Positions 8,025-16,079 of a stretch of DNA of 33,034 bases are shown in pieces. How positions within the stretch are numbered: the first letter of the stretch is position 1; each line of letters opens with the position of its first letter. The notes under the pieces are model-generated. The model did not search any database, was not told the DNA's origin, and saw nothing but the letters and a program-made list of their open reading frames with translations. This DNA is from Allobrachymonas sp. (GTDB lineage Bacteria; Pseudomonadota; Gammaproteobacteria; Burkholderiales; Burkholderiaceae_C): the NCBI GenBank assembly GCA_030529505.1, contig JAUMWT010000023.1, positions 1-33,034 of the forward strand. The letters run 5' to 3'. Made by a program: the position numbers and the translations under genes.

Positions 8025-8654
8025 TCAACTGATCTGCCCAAGCGATGGCTGCAAGGCCTGCGGTGCAAAGCGCGCATCCGCCCAGCCCGTGAGTTGCTGC
8101 AAGCGCCGCCAATCAAAACCGGCGCCGGGATCGTGCTTGCGGCCGGGCGCAATGTGTTCATGCCCCACGATCTGGGCGATGGGGTAGTGCTGCGCAATGG
8201 CCAGCACCAGTTGCGCCAGCGCGGGGTATTGCGCAGCGTCAAAGGGCGTGCCCTCCAGCCCTTCGAGCTCGATGCCGATGGAGTTGTCGTTGCATTGGCT
8301 GCGCCCGTTCCAGCTGGATGCGCCCGCGTGCCAGGCACGATCATCACAGCTCACGAACTGCAGCAAGCTTCCATCACGCCGTACCACAAAATGCGCCGAC
8401 ACCTGCAGGCCGCGAATGGTTTGGAAATAAGGGTGTGCATCAAAGTCGAGCGTGTTGGTGAACAGCTGCTCAATCTGCGGGCCGCCATATTCACCCGGCG
8501 GCAGGCTGATGGAATGCAGCACCAGCAGATCAATGGCTGTATCGGCCGGGCGCGGGCCGAAGTTGGGGCTAGGCACAGCTTGTGCCGCGCTGTACCAGCC
8601 GTTGCGCCAAGTGGCAGCCGCAAGTTCAGAAGTCGGGGCAGCGGCAGCCTTCAT
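8025..8654 (-). CDS. ampD: 1,6-anhydro-N-acetylmuramyl-L-alanine amidase AmpD
   Basis: A 209-residue member of the amidase_2 family, slightly longer than E. coli AmpD (~183). AmpD cleaves the lactyl-L-Ala bond in anhydro-muropeptides in the cytoplasm during peptidoglycan recycling, and so keeps AmpR-type beta-lactamase induction low. Zinc ligands align as His47 (LLVLHSIS), His165 and Asp175 (VGHEHIAPGRKHDPG); Lys173 and Glu129 (SIGIELEG) match the catalytic residues. No signal peptide is visible, so it is AmpD rather than periplasmic AmiD. It is the last gene of the leftward pilS-pilR-ampD run; its ATG overlaps the pilR stop by 4 bp (8651-8654), which implies translational coupling. I see no ampE next to it. 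Confidence 0.95.
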   Translation of the reverse strand: MKAAAAPTSELAAATWRNGWYSAAQAVPSPNFGPRPADTAIDLLVLHSISLPPGEYGGPQIEQLFTNTLDFDAHPYFQTIRGLQVSAHFVVRRDGSLLQFVSCDDRAWHAGASSWNGRSQCNDNSIGIELEGLEGTPFDAAQYPALAQLVLAIAQHYPIAQIVGHEHIAPGRKHDPGAGFDWRRLQQLTGWADARFAPQALQPSLGQIS

Positions 8655-10384
8655 GCCGCATCGGCCCCGTCGGCCTGGATGCTCAAGCGCTCCATGCGAT
8701 AGCGAATCTGGCGCAGGTTCAAACCCAGCAAAGCCGCAGCAGCCGTGCGGTTGAATTGCGTTTGCTGCAAGGCGCGTTGCAGCAGCGCTTTTTCATGCGC
8801 ATCCAGAAAGGTTTGCAAATCGCAGGGCAGCGGAATTTCGTGTGCCTGCAGCGGCTGCGCGGCATGCGCCGCTGATGATGCGACGGCATCAGCACCAGTG
8901 GACATAGCTTGCGAAGCAAGACCAGAAGATGCGGGCCACGCAGCAGCCGCAGCGTTGACGGGCATTGCGGGTATCGTTGTTGAAGAAACAGCAGCCCCCG
9001 CAGGCATGGCGGCTTGCACCGGCATGGGTGCAGGCGCCACGCCACCATCGCCCAGCCCGGCCAGCAGATCAAGGTCGAGCGTTTGCCCATCGCTCAGCGC
9101 CCAGCAACGGTGCAGGGTGTTTTCCAACTCGCGCACATTGCCAGGTAGCGGCAGGCTTTGCAGACGGTCAAGAAAAGCAGGCGTCATCACCGGCATGGGG
9201 GCATGGTTGTCAGCCGTGATTTTGCCCAACAGCGCTTGAGCCAGCGCAGGAATGTCTTCGCGCCGCTCGCGCAGCGGGGGCACGATTACGTCAATGACGT
9301 TGAGGCGGTAATACAAGTCTTGCCGGAACTGACCGGTTTGCACCATCTCGGCCAGGTTCTTGTGGGTGGCGCTGACAATGCGCACGTCCACAGCAATTTC
9401 TTCTGCCGCGCCCAGCGGCCGCACTTGCCGCTCCTGAATCACGCGCAGCAGCTTGGATTGCATGGACAGGGGCAGATCACCGATTTCGTCCAGAAACAGG
9501 GTGCCGCCCGTGGCGCTTTGGAACAAGCCCTCGCGGTCGGCCACAGCGCCGGTGTAAGCGCCTTTGCGCGCGCCGAAGAATTCGGCTTCGAGCAGCGCCT
9601 CGGGAATCGCGCCGCAGTTCACAGCCACAAAGGGCCCATCGGCCCGGTGGCTGCATTGGTGCAGCGCGCGCGCCACCAATTCCTTGCCCGAACCCGATTC
9701 CCCCCAGATAAACACAGGCGCCATGCTGGGCGCAACTTTGCGCAGCGTGGCCTTGAGTTGCTGCATCTGCGCGCCCGAGCCGATCATCTGAGCCAGAGCG
9801 GCAGGCTCCGGCACGCTTGCGGCGTGGGGGGTATGGGTTGCCGCTTCAGGCGCTGGAGCCACTGCCTGCGCAGCGGCAGAGTCGGCCGGTGGCTGGCTCA
9901 CTGCAGATGCCATGGATGCCGCAGGCGCGATGGGTGCGGATGCAACAGGCTCGGCAGCTGCGGGCACTGCCACATCGGCCGAAGGTGCAGGATTGGCTGC
10001 AGCCAAGGCGGCCTGCGCGGCTTGTGCCACCACGCGCCGGAATTGATCGAGATTAACGGGCTTGCTCAAATAATCAAACGCACCCACTTTGAGCGCACGC
10101 ACGGCGTTTTCGGCCGAGCCGTAAGCTGTGACGACAATGCTGCGCTCGTTGCGCTGCTTTTGCTGCAACCACTCCACCAGCTCCAGTCCCTGCCCATCTG
10201 GCAGGCGCATATCGGTCACCAGCACAGCGTAGCGCTTGCGTTGCAGCAGGGCGCGCGCTTGCTCCAAGTCGGCCGCGCTTTCTACCGCATAGCCGCAACG
10301 TTGCAGGGTGATTTCGTAGAGGGTGCGCAAATCGGGCTCATCGTCCACCACAAGGACGGCAGCACCTGGGGAATGGGTCGTCAT
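8651..10384 (-). CDS. pilR: Sigma-54-dependent response regulator PilR
   Basis: A 577-residue NtrC-class activator. It has a receiver domain at about 8-125 with acidic pair Asp14/Asp15, phospho-acceptor Asp58, Thr86 and Lys108. A long Ala/Pro-rich linker at about 125-205 follows. The AAA+ domain has Walker A GESGSGKE, a sigma-54 contact loop reading GAYTGA instead of the common GAFTGA, Walker [12 protein letters not shown], and the [10 protein letters not shown] motif. A second variable linker leads to a C-terminal Fis-type helix-turn-helix ([21 protein letters not shown]). That HTH and the adjacent pilS identify it as PilR, which drives pilA and type IV pilus transcription from -24/-12 promoters. 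Both linkers are longer than in typical PilR (~445 residues). The gene starts 28 bp after the pilS stop. Confidence 0.9.
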   Translation of the reverse strand: MTTHSPGAAVLVVDDEPDLRTLYEITLQRCGYAVESAADLEQARALLQRKRYAVLVTDMRLPDGQGLELVEWLQQKQRNERSIVVTAYGSAENAVRALKVGAFDYLSKPVNLDQFRRVVAQAAQAALAAANPAPSADVAVPAAAEPVASAPIAPAASMASAVSQPPADSAAAQAVAPAPEAATHTPHAASVPEPAALAQMIGSGAQMQQLKATLRKVAPSMAPVFIWGESGSGKELVARALHQCSHRADGPFVAVNCGAIPEALLEAEFFGARKGAYTGAVADREGLFQSATGGTLFLDEIGDLPLSMQSKLLRVIQERQVRPLGAAEEIAVDVRIVSATHKNLAEMVQTGQFRQDLYYRLNVIDVIVPPLRERREDIPALAQALLGKITADNHAPMPVMTPAFLDRLQSLPLPGNVRELENTLHRCWALSDGQTLDLDLLAGLGDGGVAPAPMPVQAAMPAGAAVSSTTIPAMPVNAAAAAWPASSGLASQAMSTGADAVASSAAHAAQPLQAHEIPLPCDLQTFLDAHEKALLQRALQQTQFNRTAAAALLGLNLRQIRYRMERLSIQADGADAA

Positions 10385-10412
10385 GACTGGGGCGACTCCT
10401 TGTCAGATCAGA

Positions 10413-12338
10413 TCAAGAGGAATGACTGGAATTATGCGGTGTTGAATTGGTCGCAGCGGCAACAGCACCATCGACGGGGCCAGCCGCTTCAATCGACATC
10501 GGCATGGGAATAACGGGCATGAGTACAAAAAAAGCATTGCCTTCATCCACGGCCTGCTCGCTGCGCTGGCAGGGCGCAGCCGCAGGCAAGCGCTGGTAGT
10601 GCATATCGGCACGGTGGCGCTGGCACAGCTCGCGGCAGATGTAGAGGCCCAAACCGGTTGATCGGCTGGGCCCCGCAGCAAAGGGTTCAAACAGGCGCGC
10701 CATCACAGGCAAGGGCAGCGGTGCGCCACGGCTCCACACTTGCAGGCGGGCCTGGCCCTCGTGCAGCGTGGTGGAGACGACCACGCAAGCGTCCTCCCCT
10801 GGCGCGCCGTGGCGGCGAGCGTTATCCAGCAGATTGACCATGATGCGGCGCAGGTGCTCCAGATCAAAGCGCACGGCCACGTCGGGCAGATTGAGCATGA
10901 GGTGCACCGGCGGCGCTTCTTCGGCGTGCTGCTGCAACCACTCCTTGCACAGCAACTGCACGGTGTCATCCAGCATCAGCGGCGGCGCTTCGGCCGTGGG
11001 GTATTGCTGCATGCGGGCGATATCCAGCACATCGCTCACGATGCGGCCCAGGCGCTGCACATTGTCTTGCACCATGGTGTTGAGCTTTTTCTGCATGGGC
11101 TGGTTCAGCTCTTCGTCCAGCAACTGCGCGGCCTGGCCAATGGCCGCCAGCGGGTTGCGGATTTCGTGCGCCACCGCAGCCGACATGCGGCCCATGGCCG
11201 CGAGCTTTTCGGTGCGCATCTGCTGCTGCACCTCTTGCATGTCTTGCAGGTAAAGCAGGCACAGCGGCTCATCATCCGGCTCGGCCGATGCCGACGGCCA
11301 CACATGCCCACGCACCATGAGGTGGGTAGACTGCCCATCAGCCGCGAACAAGAACACTTCGGACGAAGCGCCCTCGCCATCGGCAAAGCTCTGCTCGATC
11401 AGATGCAGCAAAGGCCCGATGGCGGCAATGCTCTTCAGCGGCTTGCCAATGGCGGGCTCATCGGCAGGCATGTGCAGCATTTGCTGCGCGGCCTGGTTAA
11501 TCGCACGCAGCCGCCCCGAACCACTGACCACCAGCACCCCGTCACGCACGCTTTGCACCACCATGTCTTGAATGCGGCCTTGCAGACGCAACAGTCGCCG
11601 CCCAATCACGGCCTGGCTTTGCTGCAAGCCGTAGTTGCGCGCCGCGCGCTGCAAAATGGACGTGACCAGAAACATGACGAGCATGTAGAGCAGCATCACC
11701 GCCCCTTGCAGGATTTGGCTATCCAGATCGCTGTCTTGATACCCACGCCAGCTTGCCAGGCCAATCAGCAGGCTGGAAACCAGCACCGACAAGATCGCCA
11801 GGCGCCGCGTGCCCAGCACCGCGCTCATCACCGGCGGCAGCGCCAGCAACGGGGTGTAATTGGCAATGGGGCTTTGGCTGAACCACACCAGCAAGAAGTA
11901 GACCAGCAAATCCATCCCCAGGGTAAAGGGCCAGTACGGCTCAAAACGCTGCCCGGGCGGAACGGGTGCCAGCAGCAAGCGCGTGGCCACCGTTACCAAC
12001 AGATAGGCGGTGCACAGCGCCAGCAACTCAACCGACAAACTGCCGCGAAAGTACATGCCCAAGGCATGCAAGACGAGCAACAGGGCGGCCACCATCATCC
12101 GCGCCGTCATGAAGCCTTGCCAAATGCGCAAGCTGGCCTGCGTACTGTCGCCCGCAAGAGCCTGCACCTCGTCTTCGCTCAAGCTGCTTTGAATCCACTG
12201 TGGCTCAACAGCTTTGAGCGCAGCTTCATCGGCTGAACGGTCACTTACCTGCGCTTGGGCAATGGAAGGGCTGGACGACTGCTTGGATGCGGAAGCGCTC
12301 ATGCTTGCCTGTCTTTCTGCTTCATTCTTCTGACTCAT
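10413..12338 (-). CDS. pilS: Sensor histidine kinase PilS
   Basis: A membrane sensor kinase of about 641 residues paired with PilR. After an N-terminal cytoplasmic region of ~75 residues there are about six hydrophobic segments (roughly residues 77-230), the usual PilS sensor that monitors pilin in the inner membrane. A PAS-like region (VRDGVLVVSGSGRLRAINQ), the H-box AVAHEIRNPLAAIGQAAQLL with phospho-acceptor His391, the N-box (MVNLLDNARRHG) and the G-box STGLGLYICREL follow. The start is uncertain: ATG 12338 is used because it lies 22 bp after the upstream gene; ATG 12302 (12 residues shorter) is equally possible and neither has a strong ribosome-binding site. The extended N- and C-terminal tails look poorly conserved. 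Confidence 0.9.
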   Translation of the reverse strand: MSQKNEAERQASMSASASKQSSSPSIAQAQVSDRSADEAALKAVEPQWIQSSLSEDEVQALAGDSTQASLRIWQGFMTARMMVAALLLVLHALGMYFRGSLSVELLALCTAYLLVTVATRLLLAPVPPGQRFEPYWPFTLGMDLLVYFLLVWFSQSPIANYTPLLALPPVMSAVLGTRRLAILSVLVSSLLIGLASWRGYQDSDLDSQILQGAVMLLYMLVMFLVTSILQRAARNYGLQQSQAVIGRRLLRLQGRIQDMVVQSVRDGVLVVSGSGRLRAINQAAQQMLHMPADEPAIGKPLKSIAAIGPLLHLIEQSFADGEGASSEVFLFAADGQSTHLMVRGHVWPSASAEPDDEPLCLLYLQDMQEVQQQMRTEKLAAMGRMSAAVAHEIRNPLAAIGQAAQLLDEELNQPMQKKLNTMVQDNVQRLGRIVSDVLDIARMQQYPTAEAPPLMLDDTVQLLCKEWLQQHAEEAPPVHLMLNLPDVAVRFDLEHLRRIMVNLLDNARRHGAPGEDACVVVSTTLHEGQARLQVWSRGAPLPLPVMARLFEPFAAGPSRSTGLGLYICRELCQRHRADMHYQRLPAAAPCQRSEQAVDEGNAFFVLMPVIPMPMSIEAAGPVDGAVAAATNSTPHNSSHSS

Positions 12339-12360
12339 GCCTGCGCATGAGGGATTCAAT

Positions 12361-12684
12361 TCAATCCGTGGGCGCTTTGTTGGACGCTGCGTTGGGCGCT
12401 GCCTCCTGTGCTCCCAGCCCGCTTGCCCCTTGCTGGCGAGCGTGTGCGGCGCAACAATAGGCGCGCCCGGCCCGGTAAAAAGCCTCGTTGTGCGGCACAT
12501 GCAGCCCACACAACTGGCAAGGCAACATGGCTTGCGCGGGCTGCGCCTGATAGCCGTGGCCTGCAGCGCCTGCCCGTACCGCAGCCGATCCAGCACGGCT
12601 CAGCTTATGGCCCAACGCCAACAGTTTGCGCAGCACATGCCACCACACCAGCACCGCCACGATCAATGCCAGGGCGTATTTCAT
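12361..12684 (-). CDS. PP0621-family small membrane-anchored zinc-ribbon-like protein
   Basis: A 107-residue protein with one N-terminal hydrophobic segment (KYALALIVAVLVWWHVL), a basic linker and a Cys motif (LPCQLCGLHVPHNEAF then GRAYCCAAH) that could bind zinc. This matches the small PP0621-like proteins often found just before pilS in beta- and gammaproteobacteria; their function is not established. ATG 12684 is preferred over ATG 12690 because the AAAGG ribosome-binding site abuts 12690 but lies 6 nt from 12684. It is probably the first gene of the pilS-pilR-ampD operon. The C-terminal ~30 residues are low-complexity. Confidence 0.75.
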   Translation of the reverse strand: MKYALALIVAVLVWWHVLRKLLALGHKLSRAGSAAVRAGAAGHGYQAQPAQAMLPCQLCGLHVPHNEAFYRAGRAYCCAAHARQQGASGLGAQEAAPNAASNKAPTD

Positions 12685-12894
12685 CGTCATCCTTTCTTAT
12701 TGGCGAGCGTAGGGGCCACGCCGTTTGAGTTGCTTCCCGCTTGTTGCTGTGTGACCAATCCTGCAGCACATGCCAAGCAGCACCGCTATCACTCAACGCC
12801 CACCCAAAGCGTCGATAGCTTGTGCTTAGCCATACAACAGGCGCCTACTCAGCCTTCACGCAACTTAAAGAAGTTAGTTCACTCTTTCAAGCAA

Positions 12895-13660
12895 GTGTAT
12901 CGCCGCCCGCTCTACCTCTACAAACGAAAAGATTCTCCCTACTGGTGGTACAAACTTCCAGCCATCAGCGGCGAAACTCGCCCATTACAAGGAAGCACTA
13001 AAACCTCCGACAAGAAGCAGGCGCAAGCGTTCCTGAACAAGCCGGCTTTAGATCGCTGGAACATTGCACATCTTGGCGTCAAGCCAACCTACTTGTGGGA
13101 AGAGGCTGCCGATAGATGGCTGCGTGAAACCAGCCATAAACGCACCCACAAAGATGACTGCGACAAGATACGCATCCTGCTACCCGTACCTAGGAGGGAA
13201 AGCCCTGCGCGATATCAATCGCAATCTGATTGACCAGATCAAGTACGACAAACTCAAGACGACAAAGCCAAGCGGCGTCAATCGTTATCTTGCTCTGATT
13301 CGTTCCATTCTTCGCAAAGCCCGTGATGAATGGGAAATGGTGGACACCATTCCCAAGGTGACGCTTTTTCAGGAACCGCCTGGGCGAACGCGTGCATTGA
13401 CGGCTGAAGAATTCAAGCGCCTATATCAAGAACTACCCGAGCACTTGGCTGAGATGGCGCTTTTCTCGATGGCTACCGGCTTGCGGCAAGGGAATGTTAA
13501 AAATTTGCAATGGCGCAACATCAACATGGAAATTGCCCACATGTGGGTTGATGCTGACCGACACAAGAATGGCCATGCGCATGGCGTGCCGCTAAACATG
13601 ACGGCTCTATCCGTCTTGCGCAGACAGTGGGGAAAGCACCCCAGCCATGTTTTGAGTCAT
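12895..13660 (+). pseudogene. Tyrosine site-specific integrase, frameshifted and 3'-truncated
   Basis: The first part (frame starting near GTG 12895) encodes a SAM-like N-terminal region: VYRRPLYLYKRKDSPYWWYK, then DKKQAQAFLNK and LWEEAADRWLRET. Around 13170-13190 the homology jumps to the +1 frame (PYLGGKALRDINRNLIDQIK); deleting one C in CTGCTACCCG would restore reading through LYPYLGGK. The second frame continues through the core-binding domain into the catalytic domain: ATGLRQGNVKNLQW with the first catalytic Arg, and ADRHKNGHAHGVPLN with the catalytic Lys. Homology stops near GKHPSHV at about 13655, before the HxxR box and the nucleophilic Tyr. The protein is therefore certainly inactive. 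The segment is visibly less GC-rich than its neighbours. It lies tail-to-tail with radA and looks like the remnant of a phage or island. Confidence 0.85.
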
Positions 13661-13710
13661 CTACCCCACCTCGCTATAACGTTGGACGCAAGCGCAATCA
13701 CCGCGCTGTT

Positions 13711-15102
13711 TCACTCCAAGGTGCGCGCCAGCTCCATCGCTTCTTCCACGCGCTCCACGGCGTGGATGGTCAGCCCTTCCAACTCGCGGCCCGGCTTTTT
13801 GGGCACATTGGCCTTGGGCACGATCGCCACGCTGAAGCCCAGCTTGGCCGCTTCTTTCAGGCGCTCTTGCCCACGCGGCGCGGGGCGGATTTCACCGGCC
13901 AAGCCCACTTCGCCAAAAGCGAAAAAGCCCTTGGGCAGCGCCTTGCCGCGCAGCGATGAGGTGATGGCCAGCAGCACGGCCAAGTCAGCCGCTGGCTCGC
14001 TGATACGCACACCGCCCACGGCATTCACAAACACATCCTGATCGCCCGTGGCCACACCACCGTGGCGGTGCAACACAGCCAGCAACATGGCCAGGCGATC
14101 ACGCTCCAGCCCCACGCTCAGTCGGCGCGGGCTAGTGCCGCCGCTATCCACCAGGGCCTGTACCTCCACCAGCAGCGGGCGGCTGCCTTCAAGCGTGACC
14201 AGCACACAGCTGCCCGGCACCGCGCCGCCGTGCGTGCTCAGGAAGATGGCGCTGGGGTTGCTCACGCCTTTGAGGCCCTTGTCCGTCATGGCAAACACGC
14301 CAATTTCATTGACTGCGCCAAAACGGTTCTTGAAGGCACGGATCAGGCGAAAGCTGCTGTGCGTGTCGCCCTCGAAATAGAGCACGGTATCGACAATGTG
14401 CTCCAGCACGCGCGGGCCGGCCAGTTGGCCGTCTTTGGTCACATGTCCCACCAGCACGGTGGCCGTACCGCTGGCCTTGGCAAAGCGCGTGAGGTGGGCT
14501 GCACATTCACGCACCTGTGCCACGCTGCCGGGCGCACTGCTCAAGGCATCGCTGTAAACAGTCTGGATGGAATCGATCACGGCGATTTGCGGGCGCTCGG
14601 CCTGCAAGGTGTCGAGAATTTTTTCGAGCTGGATTTCGGCCAGCACCCGTACTTGCGAGCCATCCAGCCCCAAGCGGCGCGAACGCAGCGCCACTTGGCT
14701 GGCGCTTTCTTCACCAGTCACGTACAGGGTGTGCAAACCTTGCAGTTGCAGGGCATCCAGCGCTTGCAGCAACAGGGTGGATTTACCAATGCCCGGGTCA
14801 CCGCCGATAAGCACCACACCGCCCTCCACCACGCCACCGCCCAGCACGCGATCCAGCTCGCCCAGTCCGCTGGGCGTGCGTTCCACGTCTTCGGCCTTGA
14901 TGTCGGCCAGCGTGGCCACTTCGCTGGCGCCTGCCAAAGCTTGGGGCGCTTGGCTCAAGCGGTTTTTGCTGGCTGTGGCTGCTGGTTGCGCAGCGGTTTC
15001 TTCCAGACTGTTCCAGGCGTTGCAGGCTGGGCATTTGCCTAGCCAACGCGGTGTGCTTGCGCCGCAAGCGTTGCAGATGTATTGGGATTTGGAGGAGGCC
15101 AT
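13711..15102 (-). CDS. radA: DNA repair protein RadA (Sms)
   Basis: A 463-residue protein of normal length for RadA, a RecA-like ATPase and branch-migration helicase that processes recombination intermediates. The zinc finger uses Cys10, Cys13, Cys24 and Cys27. Walker A is GGDPGIGKST at 100-109, and the RadA signature KNRFG (FKNRFGAVNEIGVF) follows the ATPase core. The C-terminal half is the Lon-protease-like domain (STHGGAVPGSCVLVTLEGSR, then AVLLAITSSLRGKALP and GEVGLAGEIRP). ATG 15102 is chosen because conserved sequence starts at once with the zinc finger; an in-frame ATG at 15174 would add 24 unrelated residues. The integrase remnant ends about 50 bp beyond the radA stop. Confidence 0.97.
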   Translation of the reverse strand: MASSKSQYICNACGASTPRWLGKCPACNAWNSLEETAAQPAATASKNRLSQAPQALAGASEVATLADIKAEDVERTPSGLGELDRVLGGGVVEGGVVLIGGDPGIGKSTLLLQALDALQLQGLHTLYVTGEESASQVALRSRRLGLDGSQVRVLAEIQLEKILDTLQAERPQIAVIDSIQTVYSDALSSAPGSVAQVRECAAHLTRFAKASGTATVLVGHVTKDGQLAGPRVLEHIVDTVLYFEGDTHSSFRLIRAFKNRFGAVNEIGVFAMTDKGLKGVSNPSAIFLSTHGGAVPGSCVLVTLEGSRPLLVEVQALVDSGGTSPRRLSVGLERDRLAMLLAVLHRHGGVATGDQDVFVNAVGGVRISEPAADLAVLLAITSSLRGKALPKGFFAFGEVGLAGEIRPAPRGQERLKEAAKLGFSVAIVPKANVPKKPGRELEGLTIHAVERVEEAMELARTLE

Positions 15103-15333
15103 CGCGCGATTGTAGTGAGCGCTTTCAGCCAACGTGAAGGCGCATGACTTCAGCGCATGGCCTCTGCTCGCCAAGGCTGCCTGCCCTGCGCAGCTCTACC
15201 GGCCAAGGCCTGCCACAACGTTGGGTTGAAGCTGGCCTTGTGCATCAGAGCATGCAGCAGCTGTGCGCTCAACACCTACCGCTGCAAGCCGCCAGGCAGG
15301 CAACGGGCAAGCACGCCCACGCGCTCAGGCGGC

Positions 15334-15675
15334 TCAATCAAAGCGCTTGCACTTCATGCGCGAGTCGCTGCAGAACATCTCGTCGTGATGCGCCACACAG
15401 GCCTTGCGCGCCTGAATGCGTGCCAAGCCCTCATTGGCAGCCATCGACTCGTAGTTTTTACCGAATGCCGCCACTTGGCAGACGAATACCGGCTCACTGC
15501 GGCGGCGGTGTTCGATCACGATGTTCTGGCTTGATTTCTGCTCCAGCACAAGCAGGCGTTTTTCCAGCTCGGCCACGCGCGCTTCAAGCGAAGCGATACG
15601 TGCGGCATCGCTCTCATCTGCCCAAGCGGGCAATGCGATTGCAGCCAACATCAAAGAACATGCGATTTTTTTCAT
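15334..15675 (-). CDS. Small secreted Cys-containing coiled-coil protein, unknown function
   Basis: A 113-residue protein that I do not recognise as a named family. It has a Sec signal peptide (MKKIACSLMLAAIALPAWA, cleavage predicted after Ala19), a short charged coiled coil at about 25-48 (IASLEARVAELEKRLLVLEQ), and a C-terminal part with four Cys residues (FVCQVAAF, KACVAHHD, MFCSDS, KCKRFD) that could form two disulfides in the periplasm. It contains repeated charged EGLARIQARKAC-type helix sequence. The start is well supported: GAGGAG lies 7 nt before ATG 15675. It is transcribed on its own, toward radA, with 231 bp between them in which I see nothing. Confidence 0.75.
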   Translation of the reverse strand: MKKIACSLMLAAIALPAWADESDAARIASLEARVAELEKRLLVLEQKSSQNIVIEHRRRSEPVFVCQVAAFGKNYESMAANEGLARIQARKACVAHHDEMFCSDSRMKCKRFD

Positions 15676-16079
15676 GAAAGGATCTCCTCTTGGTTTTTAC
15701 AAAGCGCATCCGCTTGCGTTTGCCACGGCCCTCATTCGGGCTGACCCACGCGCGGTTTTCTTTTTGTCGCGGCATGATAGAGGCATCGGCTTATCCCTGC
15801 TTGCCAAGTGCTTGCGGCACGGTCAGCCGTTTGGGCCAAGCGTGAATTTTTCGCACATCCAATCTGCCAGGGGATGCACTTGCCTTTACGCTATGCAGCT
15901 GTGGCGCAATGCTTGCCAGCAGCCCACAATCGCTTTCCTTGCTGGCTGTGATTGTTCAAGCTCTTTCTGAACGGCCCAGCTTGACCTGCACTCGCGCCCT
16001 CTGTTTGCGCTGCCTTCTGTAACACCACGGCTCCAAGCACAGACAAGCGCCACTTTTCCTTTTCACAATCAAAACACCC
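15676..16079. other. Divergent intergenic region
   Basis: 404 bp between the divergent small secreted protein gene (-) and the MFS gene (+). It must hold both promoters, but I cannot point to a convincing -35/-10 pair. A few AT-rich patches (15758-15780, 15845-15860) are visible. Frames across it have no recognisable features. Confidence 0.5.

Noticed and set aside
7207-8112. 301-codon - strand frame upstream of the H1-like gene
   Set aside because: It overlaps ampD out of frame, has no ribosome-binding site that I can see, irregular Cys/His/Arg-rich composition and no recognisable domain.
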